From Parasphingorhabdus marina DSM 22363 (GTDB lineage Bacteria; Pseudomonadota; Alphaproteobacteria; Sphingomonadales; Sphingomonadaceae), in assembly GCF_900128895.1 (NCBI RefSeq), contig NZ_FSQW01000002.1, forward strand, positions 496,001 through 560,000: a stretch of 64,000 bases of DNA. Direction: 5' to 3'. The position numbers and the translations under genes were made by a program. The notes under the pieces were generated by a model, which did not search any database, was not told the DNA's origin, and saw only the letters and a list, made by a program, of their open reading frames with translations. Position 1 is the stretch's first letter. Each line of letters opens with the position of its first letter. This document shows, one piece after another, positions 56,807 to 64,000 of the stretch.

Positions 56807-57589
56807 ATGGAATTTGAAACAATCAAGCTGGATATCACCGATCAGGTGGCGACGATCACACTGAACAAGCCGGACCGGCTCAATGCCTGTTCGCTGGACA
56901 TGGCGGACGAGCTGTTCACCGCCCTCGATCTGCTCGAAGATGCCCGTGCCCTGATCATCACCGGGGAAGGCCGGGCTTTTTGTGCCGGGGCCGACCTTCA
57001 GGCCAGCAATAACAGCGCCGTGACCGGCGGCAAGGCGTCGTTCATGGCGCTCAACAAGAGCTATAACCCGCTGATGCTGAAGCTGTCCAAGCTGCAGATC
57101 CCGACGATTACGGCCGTGAACGGTCCGGCAGCCGGGGTTGGTTGCTCGATCGCTCTGGCCAGCGACTTCGCGATCGCCGGCAAAGCTGCCTATTTTCTGC
57201 AGGCTTTTGTGAATATCGGTCTGGTACCCGATGGGGGTGCCAGCTGGATGCTGCCCCGGCTGATCGGCAAGGCCCGGGCCACCGAAATGATGCTGCTTGG
57301 CGAGAAAATACCTGGCGAAAAAGCGGCAGACTGGGGTCTCGTCTACAAATGCGTCGATAATGATGCGCTGATGGATGAAGCAGGAGCCCTCGCGCGCCGG
57401 CTGGCAGACGGCCCGACCGTGGCCCTCGGCGTGATGCGGCAGAATATCGCCAAGGCGCTCGACACGGACTACAGCACTGCACTTTTTACCGAAGCCGAAG
57501 GGCAACGCATAGCGGGCGACAGCAAGGATGCGCGCGAAGGTGCCATCGCGTTTCTTCAGAAGCGCAAGGCCGAATTCAAGGGAGAATAA
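56807..57589 (+). CDS. Enoyl-CoA hydratase/isomerase family protein
   Basis: Crotonase-fold enzyme (260 aa). IITGEGRAFCAGADLQ forms the first oxyanion-hole strand and ITAVNGPAAGVGCSIALASD the second. The exact reaction is open: hydratase, isomerase or another crotonase activity. ATG 56807 has GAGGGA seven bases upstream and is favoured over the ATG at 56783. Placed between mce and the mutase gene, it may feed propionyl-CoA into the module. Confidence 0.92.
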   Translation: MEFETIKLDITDQVATITLNKPDRLNACSLDMADELFTALDLLEDARALIITGEGRAFCAGADLQASNNSAVTGGKASFMALNKSYNPLMLKLSKLQIPTITAVNGPAAGVGCSIALASDFAIAGKAAYFLQAFVNIGLVPDGGASWMLPRLIGKARATEMMLLGEKIPGEKAADWGLVYKCVDNDALMDEAGALARRLADGPTVALGVMRQNIAKALDTDYSTALFTEAEGQRIAGDSKDAREGAIAFLQKRKAEFKGE

Positions 57590-57664
57590 GCCAGATCCCG
57601 GCGGCGTTGTCGAAGAGCGGATAATCCAAATCAGGTTTCGACAGGACGTTACGGAAAGGCTAGG

Positions 57665-59818
57665 ATGCACGCCATGACTGATAAACCGACAATTGCCGAC
57701 TGGAAAGCCCTGGCCGACAAGGAAGTGAAGGGCCGCGATCTCGACTGGGAGACCCCGGAAGGGATTACCGTCAAGCCGCTTTACACGCAGGAAGATGCAG
57801 GAGATCCGGGGCTGCCCGGATTTGGTCCGTTCACCCGCGGCGTGAAGGCGAGCATGTATGCCGGGCGCCCCTGGACGATCCGCCAATATGCCGGTTTCTC
57901 GACTGCGGAAGAGTCAAACGCCTTTTACCGCCGGAATCTCGCGGCGGGACAGAAGGGGCTGTCCGTGGCCTTCGATCTCGCCACCCATCGTGGCTATGAC
58001 AGCGACCATCCGCGTGTTGTCGGAGATGTCGGCAAGGCCGGCGTCGCGATTGACAGTGTCGAGGACATGAAAATCCTGTTCGACCAGATTCCGCTCGACC
58101 AGATGTCGGTCTCGATGACGATGAACGGCGCGGTCATTCCGTGTCTCGCATTCTACATTATCGCTGCGGAAGAGCAGGGGGTTTCTCAGGAACAGCTGTC
58201 CGGGACCATCCAGAATGACATTCTGAAGGAGTTCATGGTCCGCAATACTTATATCTATCCGCCGGATCCCAGCATGCGGATCATTTCAGATATTATCGCA
58301 TATACCTCCGAAAACATGCCGAAATTCAACAGTATTTCGATCAGCGGCTATCATATGCATGAAGCCGGGGCGACGGCGGTGCAAGAGCTGGCATTCACCA
58401 TTGCGGACGGCAAGGAATATGCGAAACAGGCGATGGCGACCGGCCTCGATATCGACAAGTTCGCCGGACGCCTGAGCTTCTTTTTCGGTATCGGCATGAA
58501 TTTCTTCATGGAAGTCGCCAAGCTGCGGGCCGCCCGGACGCTATGGTACCGGGTGATGGACGGTCTGGGGGCCAAGGCCGAGCGGTCCAAGATGCTGCGC
58601 ACCCATTGCCAGACATCAGGCGTGTCCCTGACCGAGCAGGATCCCTACAACAATGTGATCCGCACCACGATTGAGGCCATGGCGGCGACACTGGGCGGGA
58701 CCCAGTCGCTGCACACCAATGCACTCGACGAAGCGATTGCGCTGCCGACCGACTTTTCGGCCCGGATCGCCCGCAATACGCAGATTGTCCTGCAGGAAGA
58801 AGCCGGGATCACCAAGGTCGTCGATCCGCTCGGCGGCAGCTACTATATTGAAGCGCTGACCGATGAACTGGTCGAAAAGGCCTGGGAGATCATTGAGCGG
58901 GTCGAAAAAGAGGGCGGCATGGCCAAAGCCGTTGCTGACGGCTGGCCCAAAGGCATGATCGAGGAAGCCGCCGCGGGTCGTCAGGCTCGCGTCGACCGCG
59001 GCGAAGACGTGATTGTCGGCGTGAACAAATATCGTCTCGAAGACGAGGACCAGATTGAAACGCTGGACATTGACAATGCCAAGGTCCGCCAGGGGCAGAT
59101 TGCCCGGCTCGACAAGATGCGGGCGGAACGGGACGAGGATGCGTGCCAGGCCGCGCTGAACGCGATCACCGAAGGCGCCAGGGCGGATGGCAACATGTTG
59201 GCGCTGGCCGTTGATGCGGCGCGCAAGCGGGCCTCGCTCGGGGAAATCTCGGATGCCATGGAAGCTGCCTTTGGTCGCTATGCCACGCAACCTACTCCGG
59301 TGAAGGGTATTTACGGTGCCGCCTATGAAGGCGATCCGCAATATGCCCTTGTAATTGACGGTGTGGATGCTGTGTCACAGCGTCTCGGTCGCAAACCCAA
59401 AATCCTCGTCGCCAAAATGGGCCAGGATGGGCATGACCGTGGCGCCAATGTGGTGTCCAGCGCTTTTACGGATATGGGATTTGACGTCATCTCCGGACCT
59501 CTTTTCCAGACACCACGCGAAACCGCAGATCTGGCGCTATCCGAAAATGTCGATGCGGTGGGTGCTTCCAGCCTGGCCGCGGGACACAAGACACTTATCC
59601 CCGAACTTATCAACATCATGAAAGATGCGGGGCGCAGCGATATCAAGGTTTTTGCGGGCGGCGTGATCCCGCCGCAGGACTATGAATTCCTGAGAAATTC
59701 CGGTGTGGTCGGAATCTATGGACCCGGCAGCAATATTGTGGAATGTGCAGCCGATATCTTGCGCTTGCTCGGGCACAATATGCCGCCCGAGGGCGAAATG
59801 GAGGAAGCCGCAGAATGA
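57665..59818 (+). CDS. scpA: Methylmalonyl-CoA mutase
   Basis: Adenosylcobalamin-dependent mutase (717 aa) turning (R)-methylmalonyl-CoA into succinyl-CoA. The large N-terminal TIM barrel carries [19 protein letters not shown] and [19 protein letters not shown]. The C-terminal B12 domain has the cobalt-ligand motif GQDGHDRGA with ASSLAAGH and FAGGVIPP. It is a single-chain enzyme, so no small subunit is needed. The start is ATG 57665 or ATG 57674; AAAGG lies upstream. Its stop overlaps the bioB ATG (ATGA). No MeaB chaperone gene is seen in the window. Confidence 0.97.
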   Translation: MHAMTDKPTIADWKALADKEVKGRDLDWETPEGITVKPLYTQEDAGDPGLPGFGPFTRGVKASMYAGRPWTIRQYAGFSTAEESNAFYRRNLAAGQKGLSVAFDLATHRGYDSDHPRVVGDVGKAGVAIDSVEDMKILFDQIPLDQMSVSMTMNGAVIPCLAFYIIAAEEQGVSQEQLSGTIQNDILKEFMVRNTYIYPPDPSMRIISDIIAYTSENMPKFNSISISGYHMHEAGATAVQELAFTIADGKEYAKQAMATGLDIDKFAGRLSFFFGIGMNFFMEVAKLRAARTLWYRVMDGLGAKAERSKMLRTHCQTSGVSLTEQDPYNNVIRTTIEAMAATLGGTQSLHTNALDEAIALPTDFSARIARNTQIVLQEEAGITKVVDPLGGSYYIEALTDELVEKAWEIIERVEKEGGMAKAVADGWPKGMIEEAAAGRQARVDRGEDVIVGVNKYRLEDEDQIETLDIDNAKVRQGQIARLDKMRAERDEDACQAALNAITEGARADGNMLALAVDAARKRASLGEISDAMEAAFGRYATQPTPVKGIYGAAYEGDPQYALVIDGVDAVSQRLGRKPKILVAKMGQDGHDRGANVVSSAFTDMGFDVISGPLFQTPRETADLALSENVDAVGASSLAAGHKTLIPELINIMKDAGRSDIKVFAGGVIPPQDYEFLRNSGVVGIYGPGSNIVECAADILRLLGHNMPPEGEMEEAAE

Positions 59819-60834
59819 GTGACATCCGTACCGACTGGACCCGCGAGGAAATCGCGGCCCTGTTTGATTTGCCCTTTACCGAATTGCTGTTTCAGGCGGC
59901 CACGGCGCATCGCGCCTATCACAAGCCGGATGAAGTCCAGCTTTGCACGCTCCTGTCGATCAAGACCGGCGGATGCCCGGAAGACTGCGGCTATTGCAGC
60001 CAGTCGGTCCATGCCGACAGCGGGGTGGAAGCCACCAAGCTGATGGATGTCCGGGCAGTATTGCAATCTGCGGCCCAGGCCAAGGATGCAGGATCGCAGC
60101 GGTTCTGCATGGGTGCCGCCTGGCGCAATCCCAAAGACCGCGACATGCCCGCGATTGTCGAGATCGTAAAGGGCGTCCGCGACATGGGCATGGAAACCTG
60201 CATGACCCTGGGCATGCTCACGCCCAAACAGGCGGACATGCTGGCCGAGGCCGGACTCGACTATTACAACCACAATATCGACAGCAGCCCCGAATATTAT
60301 GAGAAGGCGATCTCCACGCGCAAAATGGAGGATCGCCTCGATACGTTGCAAAATGTGCGCGACAGCGGAATTAACGTCTGCTCCGGCGGCATTATTGGCA
60401 TGGGGGAAACCCGGGAAGACCGTGTCGGCTTTGTCCACACCCTGGCGACGCTGGAACAACATCCGGAAAGCGTGCCCGTCAATGCGCTGGTCCCGGTCAA
60501 GGGAACGATCCTCGGCGACATGCTCCATGATACGCCGATGGCGAAGATTGACGATATCGAATTTGTCCGCACCGTCGCCGTGGCCCGGATCACCATGCCC
60601 CAATCCATGGTCCGTCTGAGCGCAGGCCGCGAAAGCATGAGCGAGGCGACACAGGCGCTGTGCTTCATGGCTGGTGCCAATTCCATCTTCACCGGCGACA
60701 AGCTGCTGACTGCGCCCAATGCCGGCGATGACAGTGACGCGGCACTGTTTGAACGCCTGGGACTGAAAGCGCTGGAAGGCGAAGAGCCAATGCGGGCGGA
60801 GAAGACCTGCGGTGCGCTGGAGGCGGCTGAGTGA
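59815..60834 (+). CDS. bioB: Biotin synthase
   Basis: Radical-SAM enzyme (339 aa) inserting sulfur into dethiobiotin. The cluster cysteines are C54, C58 and C61 in [41 protein letters not shown] and GGIIGMGE are typical. ATG 59815 overlaps the mutase stop; a longer reading from 59743 lies inside the mutase gene and is not credible. Biotin is the prosthetic group of the PccA subunit encoded just downstream, so the placement probably couples cofactor and enzyme supply. Confidence 0.96.
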   Translation: MSDIRTDWTREEIAALFDLPFTELLFQAATAHRAYHKPDEVQLCTLLSIKTGGCPEDCGYCSQSVHADSGVEATKLMDVRAVLQSAAQAKDAGSQRFCMGAAWRNPKDRDMPAIVEIVKGVRDMGMETCMTLGMLTPKQADMLAEAGLDYYNHNIDSSPEYYEKAISTRKMEDRLDTLQNVRDSGINVCSGGIIGMGETREDRVGFVHTLATLEQHPESVPVNALVPVKGTILGDMLHDTPMAKIDDIEFVRTVAVARITMPQSMVRLSAGRESMSEATQALCFMAGANSIFTGDKLLTAPNAGDDSDAALFERLGLKALEGEEPMRAEKTCGALEAAE

Positions 60835-60843
60835 TCCATATTT

Positions 60844-60924
60844 CGTCATTCCAGCGAAGGCTGGAATCTCAATCGATACTAAACAGACATCTAGCCAGAG
60901 ACCCCAGCCTCCGCTGGGGTGACG
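60844..60924. repeat. REP-like paired-hairpin repeat, copy 2
   Basis: Begins CGTCATT and ends GGTGACG, so the ends are complementary. It contains two perfect hairpins: ATTCCAGC/GCTGGAAT (about 60848-60867) and ACCCCAGC/GCTGGGGT (60901-60920), separated by about 33 bases. This resembles dispersed REP-type repeats of proteobacteria. It fills the gap between bioB and pccA. Confidence 0.7.
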
Positions 60925-60943
60925 GCTTGCTGGAGGCCTGACT

Positions 60944-62953
60944 TTGTTCAAAAAAATCCTGATCGCTAACCGGGGGGAGATCGCCTGCCGTGTTATTCGC
61001 ACCGCCAAAAAAATGGGCATTGCGACGGTGGCCGTCTATTCCGATGCCGATGCGCGTGCACCTTTTGTCCGGATGGCGGATGAGGCAGTCCATATTGGTC
61101 CGCCACCGGCTGCGGAAAGCTATCTGCTCGCCGACAAGATCATTGCCGCCTGCAAGGAAACCGGAGCGGAAGCGGTTCACCCAGGCTATGGTTTTCTGTC
61201 CGAACGCGCCAGTTTCGTCGAAGAGCTGGAGAAAAATGACATCGCCTTTATCGGGCCTCCGCCCAATGCCATTGCGGCGATGGGCGACAAGATCGAATCC
61301 AAAAAACTGGCCATGGAAGCCGGCGTCAATGTCGTGCCCGGTTTTGTCGGCGAGATTGAGGATACCGAGCATGCGGTGAAAATCTCCGATGATATCGGCT
61401 ATCCGGTGATGATGAAGGCCTCCGCTGGCGGCGGCGGCAAGGGCATGCGACTGGCTTATTCCGAGAAGGATGTGCGCGAAGGCTTTGAGGCAACCAAGCG
61501 GGAAGGCCTTAACTCGTTCGGTGACGACCGCGTGTTTATCGAGAAATTTATCGAGGATCCGCGCCATATCGAGATCCAGATCCTCGGCGACAAACACGGC
61601 AACATTCTTTACCTGAACGAGCGCGAATGCTCGATTCAGCGCCGCCATCAGAAGGTTGTGGAAGAAGCACCATCGCCCTTCGTCACGCCGAAAATGCGCA
61701 AGGCAATGGGCGAGCAATGCGTGGCACTGTCACAGGCGGTGAACTACCACAGCGCCGGCACGGTCGAGCTGATAGTCTCTGGCGCCGACAAGACCGGTGA
61801 AAGTTTCTACTTTCTCGAAATGAATACCCGCCTTCAGGTGGAGCATCCGGTTACCGAAGCCATCACCGGTGTCGATCTGGTCGAACAGATGATCCGCGTC
61901 GCGGCTGGCGAGAAGCTGGAATTGCAGCAAAAAGACATCGGCATTGACGGCTGGGCGATTGAGAACCGGGTCTATGCGGAAGATCCCTATCGCGGGTTTC
62001 TGCCATCGACGGGCCGGATCGTGCGTTATAATCCGCCGGTTCCCGGCTGGTCCGGCGATCCCATTCGGGGCACCAATGGCGTCCGGGTGGATGACGGTGT
62101 CATGGATGGCGGGGAAGTGTCGATCTACTATGATCCGATGATTGCCAAGCTCGTGACCTGGGGCGAAACCCGGGACGAAGCGGCTGATCGTCAGATAGAG
62201 GCGCTGAACCGGTTCGAACTGGAAGGGCTCGGACATAATATCGACTTCCTGTCGGCCCTGATGCAGCATCCGCGCTTTCGGTCCGGCGAACTGACCACCG
62301 GATTCATTGCCGAGGAATATCCCGACGGGTTCCAGGGGGCACCTGCGTCGGAAGAGCTGCAGCGCAATCTGGCTGCGATTGCCGCCTTCGTCGCCACGGC
62401 GCATGCCGATCGTGCGCGCCGGGTGGATCACCAGCTCGGTCAACAGCTGGATCCGCCCTCCGAATGGGAAGCGAAGATCGATGATGCAAAATTTGCCGTG
62501 TCGGTGTCGGAAGACGGAATTGTTGTCGATGGCACGGACGTCGACCTGTCACTCGCCTATACGCCGGGAGACAGTCTGATTCTGGCAACGGTTGGTGACA
62601 AGCCGCTATCCGTCAAGATTGCGCGGACCGCCAGTGGCTTTGCGTTGAATACCAATGGGGCAACCCACAAGGTTCAGGTACTGCCGGCGCATATTGCGCA
62701 ACATGCCGTGCACATGATCGAAAAGATCCCGCCGGACATGTCCAAATTCCTGCTCTGCCCGATGCCGGGTCTTCTGGTGGCTCTGCATGTCGGGGAAGGG
62801 GACAAGGTCGAGGAAGGCCAGCCACTGGCCGTTGTGGAAGCCATGAAAATGGAGAATATTCTCCGCGCCGAGAAAAATGGCGTAGTGAAATCCGTGGAAG
62901 CCGCGCAGGGAGATAGCCTTGCCGTGGACGCAGTGATACTGGAACTGGAATAG
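60944..62953 (+). CDS. pccA: Propionyl-CoA carboxylase alpha subunit (biotin carboxylase + BCCP)
   Basis: ATP-dependent biotin carboxylase fused to a biotinyl carrier (669 aa). The start is TTG 60944 behind GGAGG (MFKKILIANRGEIACRVIRT). The ATP-grasp region has MMKASAGGGGKGMRL and EMNTRLQVEHPVTE. The biotin site is VVEAMKMENIL near residue 630. The linker between them is the acyl-CoA carboxylase BT domain. Its beta subunit is the frameshifted pccB at 52985. With pccB broken, this alpha chain would lack its partner unless another beta subunit exists. Confidence 0.96.
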   Translation: MFKKILIANRGEIACRVIRTAKKMGIATVAVYSDADARAPFVRMADEAVHIGPPPAAESYLLADKIIAACKETGAEAVHPGYGFLSERASFVEELEKNDIAFIGPPPNAIAAMGDKIESKKLAMEAGVNVVPGFVGEIEDTEHAVKISDDIGYPVMMKASAGGGGKGMRLAYSEKDVREGFEATKREGLNSFGDDRVFIEKFIEDPRHIEIQILGDKHGNILYLNERECSIQRRHQKVVEEAPSPFVTPKMRKAMGEQCVALSQAVNYHSAGTVELIVSGADKTGESFYFLEMNTRLQVEHPVTEAITGVDLVEQMIRVAAGEKLELQQKDIGIDGWAIENRVYAEDPYRGFLPSTGRIVRYNPPVPGWSGDPIRGTNGVRVDDGVMDGGEVSIYYDPMIAKLVTWGETRDEAADRQIEALNRFELEGLGHNIDFLSALMQHPRFRSGELTTGFIAEEYPDGFQGAPASEELQRNLAAIAAFVATAHADRARRVDHQLGQQLDPPSEWEAKIDDAKFAVSVSEDGIVVDGTDVDLSLAYTPGDSLILATVGDKPLSVKIARTASGFALNTNGATHKVQVLPAHIAQHAVHMIEKIPPDMSKFLLCPMPGLLVALHVGEGDKVEEGQPLAVVEAMKMENILRAEKNGVVKSVEAAQGDSLAVDAVILELE

Positions 62954-63008
62954 AATTTCCGCCAACCGCACCGGAACGCAAGGCGGAGGACATGTAGGGG
63001 AGTGATTC

Positions 63009-64000
63009 ATGGCCAGTGAAGCAGGCGCTGCAATGCAGCGGGAGCCGACCGAAAAGGAAATCCGGATGGTGATCGGCGCATCTTCCGCCGGGACTGTCTT
63101 TGAATGGTATGATTTCTTTATTTACGGAACCCTGTTCTACATCATCGGCCCGACATTTTTCCCGAGCGGAAACCCAACGCTGGAGATCCTGTTGGTCTGG
63201 GCCACTTTCGCCATCGGTTTCGGATTCCGACCGGTTGGCGCGGTCTTGTTCGGCTATCTGGGAGACCAGCTGGGGCGCAAATATACCTTCATTGTCACGG
63301 TCACATTGATGGGGATCGCAACCGCGGGTGTCGGACTGATCCCCAGTGCAGAAACAATCGGGCTTTGGGCGCCGGCTATCGTCATATTCTTCCGGATATT
63401 GCAGGGCCTGGCGCTGGGCGGAGAATATGGAGGAGCCGCCATCTATGTGGCCGAGCATGCGCCAACCGAGAAGCGCGGCTACTATACCAGCTATATTCAG
63501 GCCAGTGTTGCCGGCGGATTTGTGCTGTCGATCGGTGTCGTCCTGGCTTGCCGGTTCCTCATTCCCGAAGCCGAGTTTGAGGCCTGGGGCTGGCGCGTGC
63601 CATTCCTGCTGTCGATCATATTGCTCGCCATTTCACTGTGGATGCGGATCAAATTGAATGAAAGTCCGGTATTCCAGGCGATGAAGGCAGAAGGGACAAC
63701 CTCGAAAAACCCGTTCACCGAAAGTTTTTCCTATCCGGGGAACAAGAAACGGATCTTTGTTGCTCTGTTCGGGATTACCGGGATTTTGACGACCATCTGG
63801 TACACTGCTTTCTTCTCCGGAATGTCCTTCCTGCGCGGACCGATGAACGTCGAGGCGCTGACTGTTGATCTGATCCTCTTCTTCGCCGGACTGATCGCGA
63901 TGTCCTTCTATCTGATCGTCGGAAAATGGTCAGACAAGGTCGGTCGCAAAAAGCCGATCATTGTCGGTGCGCTGTTGTCACTTCTCCTGCTCTTCCCGGC
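63009..64000 (+). CDS. MFS transporter, metabolite:H+ symporter (MHS) type, partial
   Basis: The frame is open from ATG 63009 to the window end (330 codons, C-terminus missing). Membrane helices begin after ASSAGTVFEWYDFFIYGTLF, the MHS signature. The MFS motif GYLGDQLGRKYTFIVTVTLM follows, then LGGEYGGAAIYVAEHAPTEK, typical of proline/betaine and alpha-ketoglutarate symporters. A second GRKKP loop lies near the edge. GTAGGGGAGTGATTC is the ribosome-binding region. Substrate is unknown; being next to pccA it may import a short carboxylic acid or propionate precursor. Confidence 0.88.
   Translation, partial: MASEAGAAMQREPTEKEIRMVIGASSAGTVFEWYDFFIYGTLFYIIGPTFFPSGNPTLEILLVWATFAIGFGFRPVGAVLFGYLGDQLGRKYTFIVTVTLMGIATAGVGLIPSAETIGLWAPAIVIFFRILQGLALGGEYGGAAIYVAEHAPTEKRGYYTSYIQASVAGGFVLSIGVVLACRFLIPEAEFEAWGWRVPFLLSIILLAISLWMRIKLNESPVFQAMKAEGTTSKNPFTESFSYPGNKKRIFVALFGITGILTTIWYTAFFSGMSFLRGPMNVEALTVDLILFFAGLIAMSFYLIVGKWSDKVGRKKPIIVGALLSLLLLFP

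Noticed and set aside
63009-64000. Truncated transporter as a pseudogene
   Set aside because: The frame is open to the last base of the window; it is cut by the window edge, not by mutation.
1-64000. CRISPR arrays, tRNA/rRNA genes, insertion sequences, prophage or toxin-antitoxin modules
   Set aside because: No regularly spaced repeats, tRNA T-arm/acceptor patterns, transposase or integrase motifs were found on either strand.

Overview
The window looks like an ordinary chromosomal segment of an alphaproteobacterium, most likely Sphingomonadales (a Sphingopyxis/Parasphingorhabdus-type genome). That placement is inference from gene content and order: ALA-synthase type hemA, an ffh-rpsP-rimM-trmD-rplS block, lepB-rnc-era, an ETF-quinone oxidoreductase, a methylmalonyl-CoA pathway and many 1-4 bp stop/start overlaps. 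Base composition is moderately GC-rich, with a few AT-rich genes that stand out. I see no rRNA, tRNA, CRISPR array, IS element, phage or plasmid module. Almost everything is housekeeping or central metabolism.

Layout. 1-4.8 kb (minus): dapF-mtaB-ftsY and a membrane GGDEF/EAL protein. 5-9.1 kb (plus): ffh, rpsP, rimM, a small AT-rich membrane gene, trmD and rplS, closed by a terminator; then asd. 10.2-12.6 kb: a lipoprotein amidohydrolase and a membrane diguanylate cyclase. 12.7-17.2 kb: a DsbA-like isomerase, GFA-family protein, alpha/beta hydrolase, membrane protein and an ACE-like M2 dipeptidase. 17.3-20.7 kb: peroxiredoxin, YqgE, a secreted protein and ahcY, which has a strongly folded leader. 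20.7-23.2 kb (minus): a divergent uracil-DNA-glycosylase-like gene and a lytic transglycosylase. 23.3-33 kb (plus): ETF-QO, an overlapping TPR protein, ispE, an N-formylglutamate amidohydrolase-like gene, ilvD, a lipoprotein, nnr and an RlmD-type methyltransferase.

33-41.9 kb (mostly minus): nitrilase with two tandem MAPEG genes, a three-gene polyamine cluster (ornithine/lysine decarboxylase, carboxynorspermidine decarboxylase, carboxynorspermidine synthase), hemA and murI, with a threonine-dehydratase-like gene on the plus strand. 42-46.4 kb (plus): plsY-dprA-topA. 46.4-48.8 kb (minus): lepB-rnc-era. 48.9-52.9 kb (plus): pgi, gor and a DFR-like reductase. 53-64 kb (plus): a propionyl-CoA to succinyl-CoA module with pccB (frameshifted), methylmalonyl-CoA epimerase, an enoyl-CoA hydratase, methylmalonyl-CoA mutase, biotin synthase, pccA and an MHS-type transporter that runs off the edge. 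An AT-rich orphan gene and a DUF808 gene sit inside this module, as do two REP-like repeats.

The observations most worth following are: (i) the ahcY leader, where one arm of a perfect 11-bp hairpin is also complementary to nine bases reaching into the ahcY start codon; (ii) a four-base deletion that breaks pccB while the rest of its pathway looks intact; (iii) the AT-rich gene after pccB, which may have a degenerate RNase H-like fold and a C-terminal membrane anchor; (iv) a TPR gene whose best ribosome-binding site points to a non-AUG start inside the ETF-QO gene. No clearly new multi-gene defence or mobile system is visible.
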